Part shown: positions 34,400-45,056 of the stretch, one piece after another
Layout: each line of letters opens with the position of its first letter
Numbering within the stretch: the stretch's first letter is position 1
Assembly (NCBI GenBank): GCA_015847255.1
Contig: JADLZK010008410.1
Coordinates: 372,001 to 436,000 of the forward strand
DNA: 64,000 bases
Source: Hyparrhenia diplandra
Lineage: Eukaryota; Streptophyta; Magnoliopsida; Poales; Poaceae
Direction of reading: 5' to 3'
Program-made: the position numbers and the translations under genes
Notes under the pieces: generated by a model
The model's input: the letters and a program-made list of their open reading frames with translations, nothing else
What the model was told of the DNA's origin: nothing
Databases searched by the model: none

Positions 34400-37300
34400 C
34401 TCTCATCCCGTCACTCCCTCGTTTGAGTCGGCTAGCTCAATGATATTAGTATTGTGGCCGCGGGCGCCGTTAGTCATCTCCTCCCCTTCAATGCCATTTT
34501 TGTTCTTTTTGCAATAATTGGCATTGAGCGGGCGACTCAACGGGCGACCGACGAGCGGATGGCCGGCGGCCTCCCGCCACCTGCCGGCGCCGGCGCCGGC
34601 CTGCCTCCCTAGCACCGACGCCCCCCGCCCCCACCTTCACCCCCCCTCCTTCCTTCCCCAATCCTGCCTCCGCCCCTCCCCCGCTCTCCACCGATGGGCG
34701 CGTGAGGCCCTGTGCACCTCCGACCCGGCCATGTCGCTCTTTGCCGTCGGACACCGGCCGCTGCGGCCCTTCCCCTCCCGGCAAAGGCTGGATCCGTCTC
34801 TGCCGGTGCCGGATCCGTCGGCGGGGTGATGGCGCGACCCTCCCGTCCGTGCCAATCGAAGACGAGGGGCGGCGCCTGTGACATAACGGCCGACGCCTCT
34901 GGCGTCGTCGGGGCAGGGTGGCGGCCTTAGGCTCGGCGCGGTGGCCTCCGTGCTGGGTGCTGCTGCCGCCGCCCCATCTTCCGTCGCCCTTCCTCGCCCG
35001 TCATCGCGGATGCGATGGCGATCGGCTCTGCCGGCGCCGCCCGTTCGGGGGCTGGCGGACTCCGTGGCGCCGCCGCCCGCCGCCAGCGGCCCCCTCCCGG
35101 CTTTCCTTCCCGACAAGGTACTCCGCCCCCGCACCGGTTACGCTAATCTTCTCCCCTCCTCCTCCCGGGCCACGTCGGCGTGCCCGGCCGGCCGCGCCGC
35201 CATCGCCGCCGCCCGGCCGACCACCCATAGATCCGGACTCTGCTTGCGGCTCCACCACACCTTGCTCCGCCGGATCCGCCCCACCGCGGAAGGCGGGGGC
35301 CTCCCGTCGGTGGACCTCCCATGGAGGGGCATCAAGGGTGTGGAGATCGTGGGGACCCCTCGGGAGACCTCATGTCGCCTTCGTCGCCCGGCGCACCCGG
35401 CCCCGGCTACATCATCGGTGGTGGCCACCGGCGCCGCCGCCGGCGTCGCTCGGGACCGGGCCACCGCGGAGGCGGTCCCCCACGCCAACGCCGGCGCTTC
35501 GCCGGCGTCGGTGGAGACTCCGGCCGTGTCTTCGCCTGCGGGGGACGGACGCGTCGCGGACCCTTCCCGCAACGGCACACGCTCGGTGTCGTCGCTGTTG
35601 GATGCGGCTTTTGTGGCGTGCATCCCTCCGCCCGGCCACGCCGTCAAGACAACTTCAACCCGTCACCCGCCGCCACGGCGAGGCCGACTCGACCGCGGAA
35701 CCGCAAGCGGCGCTGCCCTTATGCACGACGTCGCCATGCCGTCCGCAATCACCTACTTCCCGGGATTCGCCGGTAGCGGCGTGTGGCCGCTTCGGCCCGG
35801 CTCAGTGGTGAGGCTTTGCCGTTGGTGGATGCGGATATGGTGTCCGGGCGACGCGCCGTCGTCCGCCCGTGCGCAGCGCCCGAAGTTCGCTGGAGCGGCG
35901 TGTGGTGCTGCTCGGCCAACTCGTTGCGAGGCCTCACCGCGTCGGTGGATGCGGATGTGGTGTTCGTGCATCCTCCGGCTCCGACCATGTCGCCTTTGCT
36001 TCACTAGCGATTGCTTCCATGACTACGGTCGGCGGCGCTGCTCCGGCCCTCTTCCCTTCCGTTGGGAGACCCAAAGGGTATGCGGTGGGTTGGCGGCTCC
36101 TTTCAGGCTGCTTTCGGACAATGAGGGGACGATCTCGTCGGCCGGGAGGCCCCCACCGTCGTCTTGGCGCGCTTGTCTATCACCCTCTCACGGGCGTTCA
36201 CGGACTCCGTCGTGGACCCCGCGCGGAGGACCGATGAAAGCCCCGGCCCTAGCTTCGGGCGATGCCCCGGCGCGGATCCCGCCGGCCCAGCAAAAACGGC
36301 GTCGCCGTCGGCCGTTCACGCCTCCGCCGACACCCCCACGGCTCGTGTGCGCCCCGCGTAGGCTCGGGCCTCGGCCGCCACGCGCAGCGTCCCCCCACCA
36401 ATGGCTCGGCGCCCGTTGTCGACCGCGCCGTCGTCGTGGCGCGGCGTGGACCGGCTGGGTGCTCTCCTCCGCCGTCGGCAGCACCCATCGCCGACGACGA
36501 AGGCTTCACTCTCGTCTAGAGGCGCGGCGGCGGCGTGCCTCGCCATCTCCCCGTCGCCCGGCGGTAACGCCCGTCATCCCTCGTCGGGCTATGCTTCAAT
36601 TGCTGCCGGCTGGGGATCACGTCGCCGCCCCCGCTACGCCTCGACTCGCCGCCTCATTTGCCTCGGCGACGAGGCACGGGGGCGAAGAACTGCAGCACCG
36701 ACGCCGCAAGGCCGACACAAACAAGCCTCCGCGGTAGGCGGCGGAAGCCGTTTGCCTTGTCCAGACCCTACCGCCGCGCCCATGACCGCCCGTGGTAGTT
36801 GACCATGTCCGGGACCGGGCGTCCCAGGATGTGGCCGGGTCGACGACGCCTTCTTTGTCGGGCAGATCCTATGTCCGTCACCTCGACCTCGGCCCGGCCC
36901 GGCCGCGGGCCGCCCGTCGAGTCACGGCTGCGGTTGGACAACGGCACGCCGGGAGGAGGAGCCACTATCGACCGACCTGCTCCCGGGCATTGCTTTCCTT
37001 CCGCTCCGGTGGACCCGCTGGACTAGCGATCTCCTATCACGCATCGAGTCAACCCCCTTGCCACTGACTTCCTAGTATAGTGGGTGCCACCTTCGTCTAC
37101 CTGCGGTGGGCCGACCTTGTCTTTCGCCTGAGCTCCTGCAGGCCGCGGCCACCGTCGAGCTTCAGCCCGGGGAGGTGTCCCCCGCAACGGTGGTTTGGAG
37201 GCATCGAGGGGGCGGCACACCTCCTCCGCGTCCCGTGTCGTCTCCACGGTCGTCGCTGCGGGACGGAGGTCCGCAGACATTACCTCGGTCTTTGCCGCCA

Positions 37301-38276
37301 TCACAGAGCTGCTAGAAGCAGCGGAATGCCGGGATGAGGGCGCTGCTGGCGATGCTCCTCCTACACCCACTCGGGCGGGAGGTGCCGGAACCTCGGCCGG
37401 TGGGTTCGCCGGGTGGGGTCACTCGCTACCGGCTCTCCACGCCGCGACGCCCTCTGCTTTGCCGACTCAGGATGCACGACGGTGGTGCCAGGGCGGCGCT
37501 GGTAGCTGGCGGCCAAGGGCGGTACACCGCCCCACGCCCTCGCCGCCCTAGCGATACTCGGCAAGCGCCCGTCCTTTCGCGGAGCCTCTTTGCATCGGTC
37601 CCACAATAGCTGCCTTGGCACGCGGCAGCCGTGACTCTGCCCTCCGGCGGTTGCCAGACGCGCAGGGCGGTGCGGCGGTGGGGATCTTTGCCACAGCCCG
37701 GCAACCACCTGCGGCGTCCGTTCGCGGCCTTCCTCGGCTCCCCGATCGTCCCTATCAAGGAGCCCTCGCTGTCCATGCCGGCTCGCCGTCGGCGTCGCAC
37801 ATCGCCCACGGGTCCTGCTCCATGCGTCGAAGCTCGAGACTCGCGGCGAAGTCGGTCTACCGCGATCCGCGGCCCGAGCGTCAGGCACGCCGCGTGATGC
37901 TCAACAAGTGGGAGGGCAAGCGTGCGGACGATCCCCGCAACTCGCCCGGACCCGACACCGGGCGGCCAAGTTCCACGACCGCCGTCAATGAGGTGCCCTC
38001 TCCGCACCGGGACACAGCGTCGGGAGGCTGTTGCCCCGATGAAGCCCGGCTCGTGGGTGGAGCCGCCCGACGGCATCGAGCCTGCGCCAAGAACAGTCGC
38101 ACAATAGTTCCCCTTTAGTACAACTTCCCAGCAGCGCCGTTGAAGCCGGCGATTCGTGTTAGTGTGTTGCCACTACGTCTCACGGCATCTCGCCAATGAA
38201 GTAGTGGTTGTATTGCAAAACTCTATTTTCCCTTAATGCAGCACGTGCAATATGCACGCTTTCGAAAAAAAAAAAA
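34400..38276 (+). mobile_element. GC-rich LINE-like element ending in poly-A, no reverse transcriptase
   Basis: The 3' end (aatatgcacgctttcg followed by 12 A at 38265-38276) is typical of grass L1-type elements. Near it, 37820-37920 encodes RRSSRLAAKSVYRDPRPERQ, a basic motif I associate with LINE ORF1-type proteins of rice. The longest open frame, 34941-36737 plus (598 codons), is Pro/Arg/Ala-rich without a domain and is only one of several overlapping open frames. Two imperfect units of about 135 bp at 35770-35990 share ggtggatgcggat and gtggtgt-type phrases. No reverse transcriptase or endonuclease motif is present, so it would be a non-autonomous or deleted, frameshifted copy. Its 5' limit is uncertain. 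Confidence 0.45.
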
Positions 38277-38484
38277 CAGAGTTGAGTGGTGTGCGTGGTT
38301 GCTGGGTTCGCATGGAGAAGCTGTGATGGCCACCGAGCGAGAGTCTCTCGGACATTGCTGAGCTAGTCATGCAAATCCTCACCGATTTTAGGAACAAACC
38401 GAACACACCATTGATTTTCCGATTCCAATTTCGTGGTACTCGGTCTTTCGTGATGTTGGGTGTCAAAATTGGCTCCCTTTATAC
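38277..38484 (+). repeat. Left arm of a 5.4-kb-wide inverted repeat
   Basis: Inverted match of 43525-43743. Shared phrases are agttgagtggtgtgcgtggt, atggagaagctgtgatg, cgagcgagagtctctcggac and gattttccgattccaatttc. The arm begins directly after the poly-A of the LINE-like element and ends about 180 bp before the stop codon of the RING-vWA gene. Confidence 0.9.
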
Positions 38485-38663
38485 ACTAAATTGCCCCTCT
38501 TATCGATGAATGCCAGTAAAACTAATCTTTTGAATCAAATTTCCAATACATACACACTTGCGAGAGCATTCTCCGCAGCTCCTGCTTGGGATTAATTCGA
38601 CGACAAATTTCCAATACATACACACTTTGTTATTTGGAAATTTCCTATACATTACATACACAC

Positions 38664-40793
38664 CTAAACTAAGCCCTGATTTGGAGCCTCGGAACCGACT
38701 ACTGCCGATGTGTATCTGTATTGCCGGCCGGTGTGGCGAACCTGAGAACCCTCTGAACAGACCGTAGGAAACCAAGAATCCCCTGTTGCAGTTGCTGTTG
38801 CTGTTGGCCGGAATGTGGATCCCGCCGGTGTCCCGAACGGCACCGTGGACGCCCGCAGCTGCGACGGCTCGGGCTCACGCCCGAAGGCAGGCACGCGCGG
38901 CGCCCGGTCAGCCGCGACGCGACCGCTCATCTCGTGCAGCTTCGCCACAAGCTCCGCGCACCTGTCGTCGCCCGTCAGCGCCAGCCCCACGGCCGCCTCC
39001 TGCCGACGCTCCAGTATCTGCGCCGCCCTCGCGTGCTCGCCGTGTTTCGCAGCGTCCCGCGCCGCCGCAATGTCCTCGGCAGCTTCCACGCGGAAGCGTT
39101 CCCGTGCCACCTCCACGTCCATGTCCGTCGTCGTCGTCGCCTGCCTCAGCACGGCGGCGGCGTCGTCCTGCAACAAACGTCCACCGACCGCCCGGTTGCC
39201 GCGTCCTTGTAAAGTGCACCTCACCTTGATGAGGCGGGTAGTCACGCTGCCGTCGCCGTCGTCATCCCCGGCGGCGACTGCTGGCACGCTCACGAAGAGC
39301 AGGAAACGCCTCTCCTCGTCCGCATACAGCTCGCCGACGTCCACCGACGCGGCGCGGCCGGCCCTGCCGATGAGGCTATGGTAATAGCGGCCGCCGGCGG
39401 ACTTGACAGCCCGGACGTGCACGCCGGGGTGCAGGCACTTCACCACGACACGGGCGTCCTGCACCGCGACAGAGCGGCGGAGCTCACCAATGCACTTCGC
39501 CAACGAGTCCTGCATCACCACCGCCGCCTCCGCCTCCTCGTCGTCGATGACAGACAAGCTACCGCGTGTCACGCTCGCGATGGCGTCCATGGCCTCCGCC
39601 TCGTGGTCCGTGCCGAGCACAAACATATGAACCGGCGGTGGGTACTGGCAACCGAAGGTGCGTCGCAAGGACTGTGGCGCAAGGCCGCTGTATCTGTTGG
39701 TTCTGCTGATGCAGTCGGGATTGTGGTGGTAAGTATGGTTGTGCTTGCCATCGGAGACAAGGATGACGCTGGTGACGGCGGCGGCGTTCCTGTGCCGGCG
39801 GCCGTCGAGCACCTCGGCAGCGACACGGAGACCGCTTCCAATAATGTTGGTGCCGGCGTGGGTGACGACGAGGGATTCGACGGCTGCTTTGGCGGTGGCC
39901 TTCCCACCGTCCGACATCCGTGTCAAGCCGAGGATACGGCGAGCCTCGCACGAGAAGGCCACGATGCTGAGCCTGTCGCGGGAGCCCAGCAGGTCGTCGA
40001 TGAGGAAGCTCATGGCCTGCTTCAGCAGCGCCAGCTTGTTGCCACCGGCCATGCTTCCACTGACGTCGAGTACGGCGACCAGATCAAGCGACGGAAACTC
40101 CTCTGGTCCGGTCGTCGTCGCGGCGGGTGCCTTGACGTGCACCAGCACGGCGAAGTCGTCTCGGGCCGTGTCCCTCGGCACAGCCGGGTGCTCGCAGCGC
40201 GTCGTGAGCTGCACGACGTTGTCCTTGGCTTGTTGGTCGAGAAGCAACGGTGGCTCGTCGTCATCGAACACGGACAGCGGTTGGGGGCGAGGTGGCAGCG
40301 CTACGGACACAGTGTCGCGCCACCGTGCGTGGCAGACAGGGCAGACGCCGCTTCTCGCGCAGTCGCCATGGCTACTGGTGCTTGCTAGGCAAGGGAGGTG
40401 GAAAGTGTGGTTGCACTCGGATGTGACGGTGGCCTGGCCGTGGAAAATGCCGCCGTGGCAGACCGGGCACAGCTGCCGTCCAAACTCCGGGATCCTCCCG
40501 ACGGCAGTCAACGACGGCGACGGCTGCCCAAACATGGGTGTCGAGGAGGAGCAGGGGTCGGTTTTCTCGGTCGTCGACTTGAAGGTGTAGGGGGTGGCCG
40601 GCGCGGGGGCGGGAGCGGTGGTCGTCGTGTCGGTCCACGGCGCGGCGCAGACCGGGCATGCGGCGGTCCCGGAGACGCAGCGGAGGTGGAAGGTGTGGGC
40701 GCACTCCGACGTGAACACCGCCTGCCAGAGGCCAATGATGCGGCGGCAGGCGGCGCACTCGCCTGTCCTCGTCGTCTTTCTTGTCGTCGCCAT
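38664..40793 (-). CDS. RING-H2 and von Willebrand factor A domain protein (probable E3 ubiquitin ligase)
   Basis: Single-exon gene of 709 residues. RING-H2 finger 1 has C13, C16, C31, H33, H36, C39, C46, C49. A second finger has C109, C112, C127, H129, H132, C135, C151, C154. A vWA domain starts near residue 236 with an intact metal site DVSGSM (D243, S245, S247) and later VILVSDGKH. The C-terminal part resembles the region following vWA in plant WAV3-type ligases. Known relatives act as E3 ubiquitin ligases in root growth; the substrate here is unknown. I chose the ATG at 40793 because a TATA-like ctacaaatac (40860-40851) lies 60 bp upstream, so the longer open frame from 40967 is probably not translated. 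Two RING-like fingers in tandem before vWA are unusual. The promoter must lie within the remains of the A20/AN1 gene directly upstream. Confidence 0.9.
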   Translation of the reverse strand: MATTRKTTRTGECAACRRIIGLWQAVFTSECAHTFHLRCVSGTAACPVCAAPWTDTTTTAPAPAPATPYTFKSTTEKTDPCSSSTPMFGQPSPSLTAVGRIPEFGRQLCPVCHGGIFHGQATVTSECNHTFHLPCLASTSSHGDCARSGVCPVCHARWRDTVSVALPPRPQPLSVFDDDEPPLLLDQQAKDNVVQLTTRCEHPAVPRDTARDDFAVLVHVKAPAATTTGPEEFPSLDLVAVLDVSGSMAGGNKLALLKQAMSFLIDDLLGSRDRLSIVAFSCEARRILGLTRMSDGGKATAKAAVESLVVTHAGTNIIGSGLRVAAEVLDGRRHRNAAAVTSVILVSDGKHNHTYHHNPDCISRTNRYSGLAPQSLRRTFGCQYPPPVHMFVLGTDHEAEAMDAIASVTRGSLSVIDDEEAEAAVVMQDSLAKCIGELRRSVAVQDARVVVKCLHPGVHVRAVKSAGGRYYHSLIGRAGRAASVDVGELYADEERRFLLFVSVPAVAAGDDDGDGSVTTRLIKVRCTLQGRGNRAVGGRLLQDDAAAVLRQATTTTDMDVEVARERFRVEAAEDIAAARDAAKHGEHARAAQILERRQEAAVGLALTGDDRCAELVAKLHEMSGRVAADRAPRVPAFGREPEPSQLRASTVPFGTPAGSTFRPTATATATGDSWFPTVCSEGSQVRHTGRQYRYTSAVVGSEAPNQGLV

Positions 40794-40850
40794 GTCTCTT
40801 TTCTTTCTCTTGATCTGAATATGCCAGCGATTCTGATGACGGCGGAAGGA

Positions 40851-40860
40851 GTATTTGTAG
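40851..40860 (-). promoter_or_regulatory. TATA-like box of the RING-vWA gene
   Basis: The minus strand reads CTACAAATAC, about 60 bp before the ATG at 40793 and about 155 bp after the stop codon of the A20/AN1 remnant. Position and sequence suit a core promoter. Confidence 0.5.
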
Positions 40861-41015
40861 CCTGGAAAACAAACGCGTAGCGTGGAAACAACAAAGGCGA
40901 ATCCGAGGCGGACACACGTACGGGAGGTTCCGCTGCAAGGCAAGGCAGTTGCATCCATGATTTGCAAACAAGAAACGGACTTGACATCTATCTATACACC
41001 GACCACTTCCATCAA

Positions 41016-41352
41016 TCAGATCTTGTTGATCTTGTCGGCCATCACGACGGGGTTCTGCTTGGCGATCTTCTCCCTGTCCGCCGTCTTGTAGTCGAAGGTG
41101 CAGTGGTGCGAGTCCGTGTAGCGGTGCACGGAGCAGAAGGTCCCGCCGCAGCGGCACTGGAACCCAGTCAGCCCGACCTTCTTGCCGCAGGTCAGGCACC
41201 AGTTGCTCGCCGGCGGCTTTTGGGGTTTCTCTTCCTCCTGTGCTGCTGCCTCTAATGGCGGCGCCACCGCGGAGGATGATGCCCCTGCGATCGCCTTCTT
41301 CTCAACCACAGGGGTGATGAAGTCCTTGTAGCACTTGGAGCACATATTGTTA
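41016..41352 (-). pseudogene. A20/AN1 stress-associated protein, copy 1, 5'-truncated by a LINE
   Basis: Encodes the second half of an A20 finger (MCSKCYKDF), the linker, and a complete AN1 finger. The AN1 finger runs from CLTCGKKVGLTGFQCRCGGT through FCSVHRYTDSHHC and ends in the family-typical NPVVMADKINKI. The A20 start (expected APILCINNCGFYGSS) is missing: homology to copy 2 stops at about 41351, where LINE sequence begins. The family binds ubiquitin and acts in stress signalling. Unlike copy 2, the linker here is intact and in frame with AN1. An in-frame ATG at 41369 falls inside LINE-derived sequence, so a short chimeric product is conceivable but unlikely. Confidence 0.88.
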
Positions 41353-43519
41353 GCTGATGACAAGAACATTACTATTGAGCAAGTTAAATCTGGGACACAT
41401 ACTACCTTTAGGAGATGTTTGTTTGGTCAGCTGAGATCTGATTGGATGGTTGTTTTAAATGATTTGAATCTCTTTCAATTATCACCAAATATGGATGTTG
41501 TTTACTGGATTTGGGGAATAAAAAGAAATACAATGTGAAATCTCGGGGGAATCTTTTAAAAGGATTTGAAAGAGCAAAATCCCTGAGAAGATTAAGATCT
41601 TTATGTGGCTAATGTCAAATAATGCAACTTAAACAAAAGATAACATGAGAAAGAGGAAGTGGCAGGGAGACCCATGTTGTATGTTCTGTGATGATGTTGA
41701 AACTATTTCTCATCTTTTGGTGCTGATAATGTGAAGCTTAGAACAATGCTGGAAATGTTGGGTGTGTTTGGTTTGTCTCCCAGTTAAGCCTGGCTAGCAA
41801 AACTTAGCCAGGCTAGTCGAAGCATGTCCCCAGTGAGCCAACTCTTGGTTGTTTGGTTGTCTGTAGTACATTAGCCTGGCTAGCATAAGAGTGTGTTTGG
41901 TTGCCTAGATTATTTCGATACAGTCACCTCTTCTTTCCCAATAGGTAAGATTACCCTTCTCAGTTATTTTATCAAACAAGTGATGAGCATCTTTCCTGAA
42001 TCCAATCCTCCAACGAAATCCCAAATCTAGAAGCTCCAAGAAAGTCACCGATGAAATCCAATGCCAAATCCGATGCTCCCATCTATGGCTGCTCGAGTTG
42101 GTGGCCGTCCCGACGACCGGGCCGATGGCGAATCAAAGGCAAATCCATGCCAAATTGCTCACGTCGATGGCTGCTCCAAGAAAGTCACCAGGCGTCAGGC
42201 TACAACATCGCAGCCGGGCTCGACGTCGAGTGTCGCCCAAGCTACTGCTCGGACCAGACCCCGGTGGCCACGCTGCAGCTGCGTCGGCGCAGCTACCTCA
42301 TCTTCCAGCTCCTCTCGTCGACTACCTCCCCGGCGTCTTTGGCGGGAGTTCCTCGGCGACCGCGGGATCCGCTTCGCCGATTGTCGGTGTGGAGGCAGGC
42401 GCTGAGCGGCGACTTCTGAGCTCCCTTCCTGGCGCGGCGTCGTCCGGCGAGCACCGCCCCGCGCAGGGCGGCCGGCGAGAACCCATCCTTGAGCTCGGCC
42501 GGGGGCGGCGTCGGCGAGGAGGGGGAACGGTGGAGAAGAAGGAGCTCGGGCGGTGATAGGAAGCAGCTGGACCCACACTTTGCACCGAAACTTAAAGCAC
42601 CTCTTAGCCAAGCCGAGTTGGGAAGGACAAATTGGGCTTCCTACCCCGGCCAGGCTAACTAGCTCCTTTTGGCCCGTTCGGCCTGGCTAGGGAGGCTGGC
42701 CAAACAACCAAAGATCCAAAATTTTGCCCAACCTAGCCTAGCTAGCAAAAAGGTGCCAAACCAAACACACCCGTTGTGATTTTTGGATACCTTTGGGAAA
42801 ATGCTTCATGTTGGTGGGGTTGCTGCTATTTGTTGGGCTTTGTGGAAGTGTAGAAATAAAGCTGTTTTTGATGGAATAATTGTCAAAAATCCTTTGGAAG
42901 CTTTTTGTCATGCTCATGCTTTAATGGTGTACTGGTCAGCACTTTACTCTGACAGTGACAAGGATCAATGGGTGGAGGGTGCCAATACTATGCTGAAGAT
43001 TGCGAAAGAGATTCTAGCAAAGAAAACTAGTGAATCAAATCTTGTTACAAGCTACGAGTGCAGAACAAAGAGGAGGAGCAAGATTGAGAGTGCTGAAACA
43101 GAACGCCGGGGGGGGCAAAGGTGCAAGAGTTGGGGAGAAGACTGAATTTCTGTATTCCTGGTTTGTATATGTGAAGCCATGTGGGAGCGTTGCTGCGTTT
43201 TTTTATCTGCGTTGGAGCATTGCTGTACTTTTATCTACGCTCTTTCAAGGTTGAAGAATGTCTGTTTCAGAAGGTTCTTATATAGACTGTTAAGGTGTTT
43301 TTTTTTCTGGGACGGAGTCTTTAGTAGTTGTCAAGGATCTTTTAGTTCGGACAGGAGCTACCTAGTGTTAGCAAGTTCTAGTATCATTAGTTTACTTATC
43401 TTCTTGGCTCGATGACGTGTGGTCATCTTCTTTGTTGCTTCTCCTCCTGAACATGTCTAATCATGCTTGTATTTCCATGATCGTTAATGGAAATGGGTTA
43501 CCCGATTGAAAAAAAAAAA
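41353..43519 (+). mobile_element. 5'-truncated LINE (ORF2 C-terminus) with poly-A
   Basis: Plus-strand sequence encodes the C-terminal zinc-binding part of a plant LINE reverse-transcriptase protein. KIKIFMWLMSNNAT and MRKRKWQGDPCCMFCDDVET lie at 41588-41705, and ICWALWKCRNKAVFDG and the tail to AKEILAKKT at 42830-43030. The element ends with cccgattg plus a run of A (43509-43519). Stops and frame changes show it is dead. A 1013-bp element (41760-42772) interrupts it. Insertion removed the start of A20/AN1 copy 1. Confidence 0.85.
41760..42772. mobile_element. 1013-bp inverted-repeat element nested in the LINE
   Basis: The left end GGGTGTGTTTGGTTTG is exactly inverted at the right end. A 3-bp GTT flanks both sides (41757-41759 and 42773-42775), and the LINE coding sequence resumes directly after it. 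Subterminal parts carry repeated GCCTGGCTAGC/GCTAGCCAGGC-like motifs. The middle (about 42030-42600) is GC-rich with open frames but no recognised domain, and may be captured gene sequence. Confidence 0.85.
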
Positions 43520-43524
43520 TTAAT

Positions 43525-43743
43525 GTATACGGGAGTCAAACTTGACACCCAACATGATGAAAGACCACGAAATTGGAATCGGAAAATTGATGGTTTGTTC
43601 CTAAAATCAAAGAGGATTCGCATGACTAGCTCAGCAATGTCCGAGAGACTCTCGCTCGTTGGGGCATCACAACTTCTCCTTGAGAACCCAACAACCACGA
43701 CATCACAGCTTCTCCATGTGAACCACGCACACCACTCAACTCT
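43525..43743 (-). repeat. Right arm of the inverted repeat
   Basis: Inverted match of 38277-38484, at roughly 80 percent identity by eye. It begins directly after the poly-A of the LINE at 43519 and ends near 43743. Confidence 0.9.
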
Positions 43744-45056
43744 ATCGAGCCACAACAGTTAATGGTGGACATAACGGTGGCGTTGTCAGGCGCTCAAAAA
43801 GTGGTGGTGGAGCGGGCGTCAGCAAGTCAGTGTCCTACGAACGTCGTTTGCCCGTTTCTGATTCAGGTGCAGCAACACTAATGGCTGCCGGACGTTCTGG
43901 TGGTGTCAAAAGTAAGTTGTGTGAGGCCGGCGGTGATCATGACTCGTTTAGTGTCCGAGTCAGGATCATCGATGGAGTTGCCCTTTCAGCTGCTTCAGCT
44001 GTTGAGTGAGTATCTTCCTACTTCCTCATTTCCAATCACTGGTTGCTCACTTGGTTGCTGGTCCAGCGGCCAACACACACAATTCACCATCTTATTCAGC
44101 AAGCTTCGCTGAATCCTAAATTAAAATAAAGAGATACCACTGAATTAGTGATTGATAGCTTGCATGGTTCAGTAAGTTCACCCTTGGCATGTGCCTTGTC
44201 ATCAATTAGTTTGGCTACGTGTTTTTTTTTGGCTGCCTAGGGCCATTTCTTAGGAGGACGAGCGAAAACTATTATCAGTTTACCAGATCAGGTTTGGTAC
44301 TGATCTTTCTAGATCAAGCGATATTTATTTTCTGGTTTTATGCTTGAGTTGCATGGTTAAACCTCCAACCTGAAAAGTCTATAGATTTTAACCACCTACT
44401 GTAGTCATTTTATGGCTGCAAGGAATGAACTTCAACCCCCAACTTGTTTATATGTGCAAGTTAGTCTAGCATAATTAGGTTTGGCTATTGCTGCACTAAT
44501 TAGTTCTCTTAAGCTTACATTGACTAAATTTACTTTGTTAATCTCACAAAGGTAAATAAAACTAAACTAAAAAGTAAACTTGAGTGATTTTGATATAGTG
44601 AGGCATGATGTCAGTTGCATCCATATTCTACGTATCTATCATACGAAATATCCTCATTGTATAGGACTGATAATTTGAGAAGAGGTACTTCTATCTCTTT
44701 TGAATTTGTTACTTTTCATAAAAAAAAAAAGCTCAATGGAGAAATCATTATTACTGTGGAAAATTGTTGTATTGGGTGTAAATTAACATGGAATATTGTA
44801 AGTGTGGTAGTTTTGGATGAAAATAACTTCTTTATGATAGCTTTCTTTCTATTGTATTTTAGGGGCCCAGTTGGACTTGTCTGTTATAGTGTTTATTAAT
44901 GTGTGCTAGTAGCAATGTCCAACCGTGTTTCATTTTTTAACTTAAATGCTACTTTTGACTGATAATTGTTATTTGTGGAATGACGAATTTACTAAGGCAT
45001 CCTAGTTAGTACACCTGACCCTCTTTGTGGGACTGATTTCTTCCTCCTTTTAACTC
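43744..45056. other. No recognised gene
   Basis: 43750-44010 is moderately GC-rich and could be an exon remnant (an open stretch reads SDSGAATLMAAGRSGGVKSK), but neighbours and domains are not recognised. The rest is AT-rich. An open frame at 44615-44899 has no known motif. Confidence 0.35.

Noticed and set aside
34941..36737. A 598-codon plus-strand open frame as a protein-coding gene
   Set aside because: Neighbouring frames on both strands are open over the same GC-rich DNA, composition is Arg/Pro/Ala-rich without a domain, and the region ends in a LINE-type tail. Kept only as part of the mobile element.
40794..40967. N-terminal extension of the RING-vWA protein from the ATG at 40967
   Set aside because: A TATA-like box lies inside this extension, and the residues before MATTRK show no conservation pattern; the ATG at 40793 fits better.
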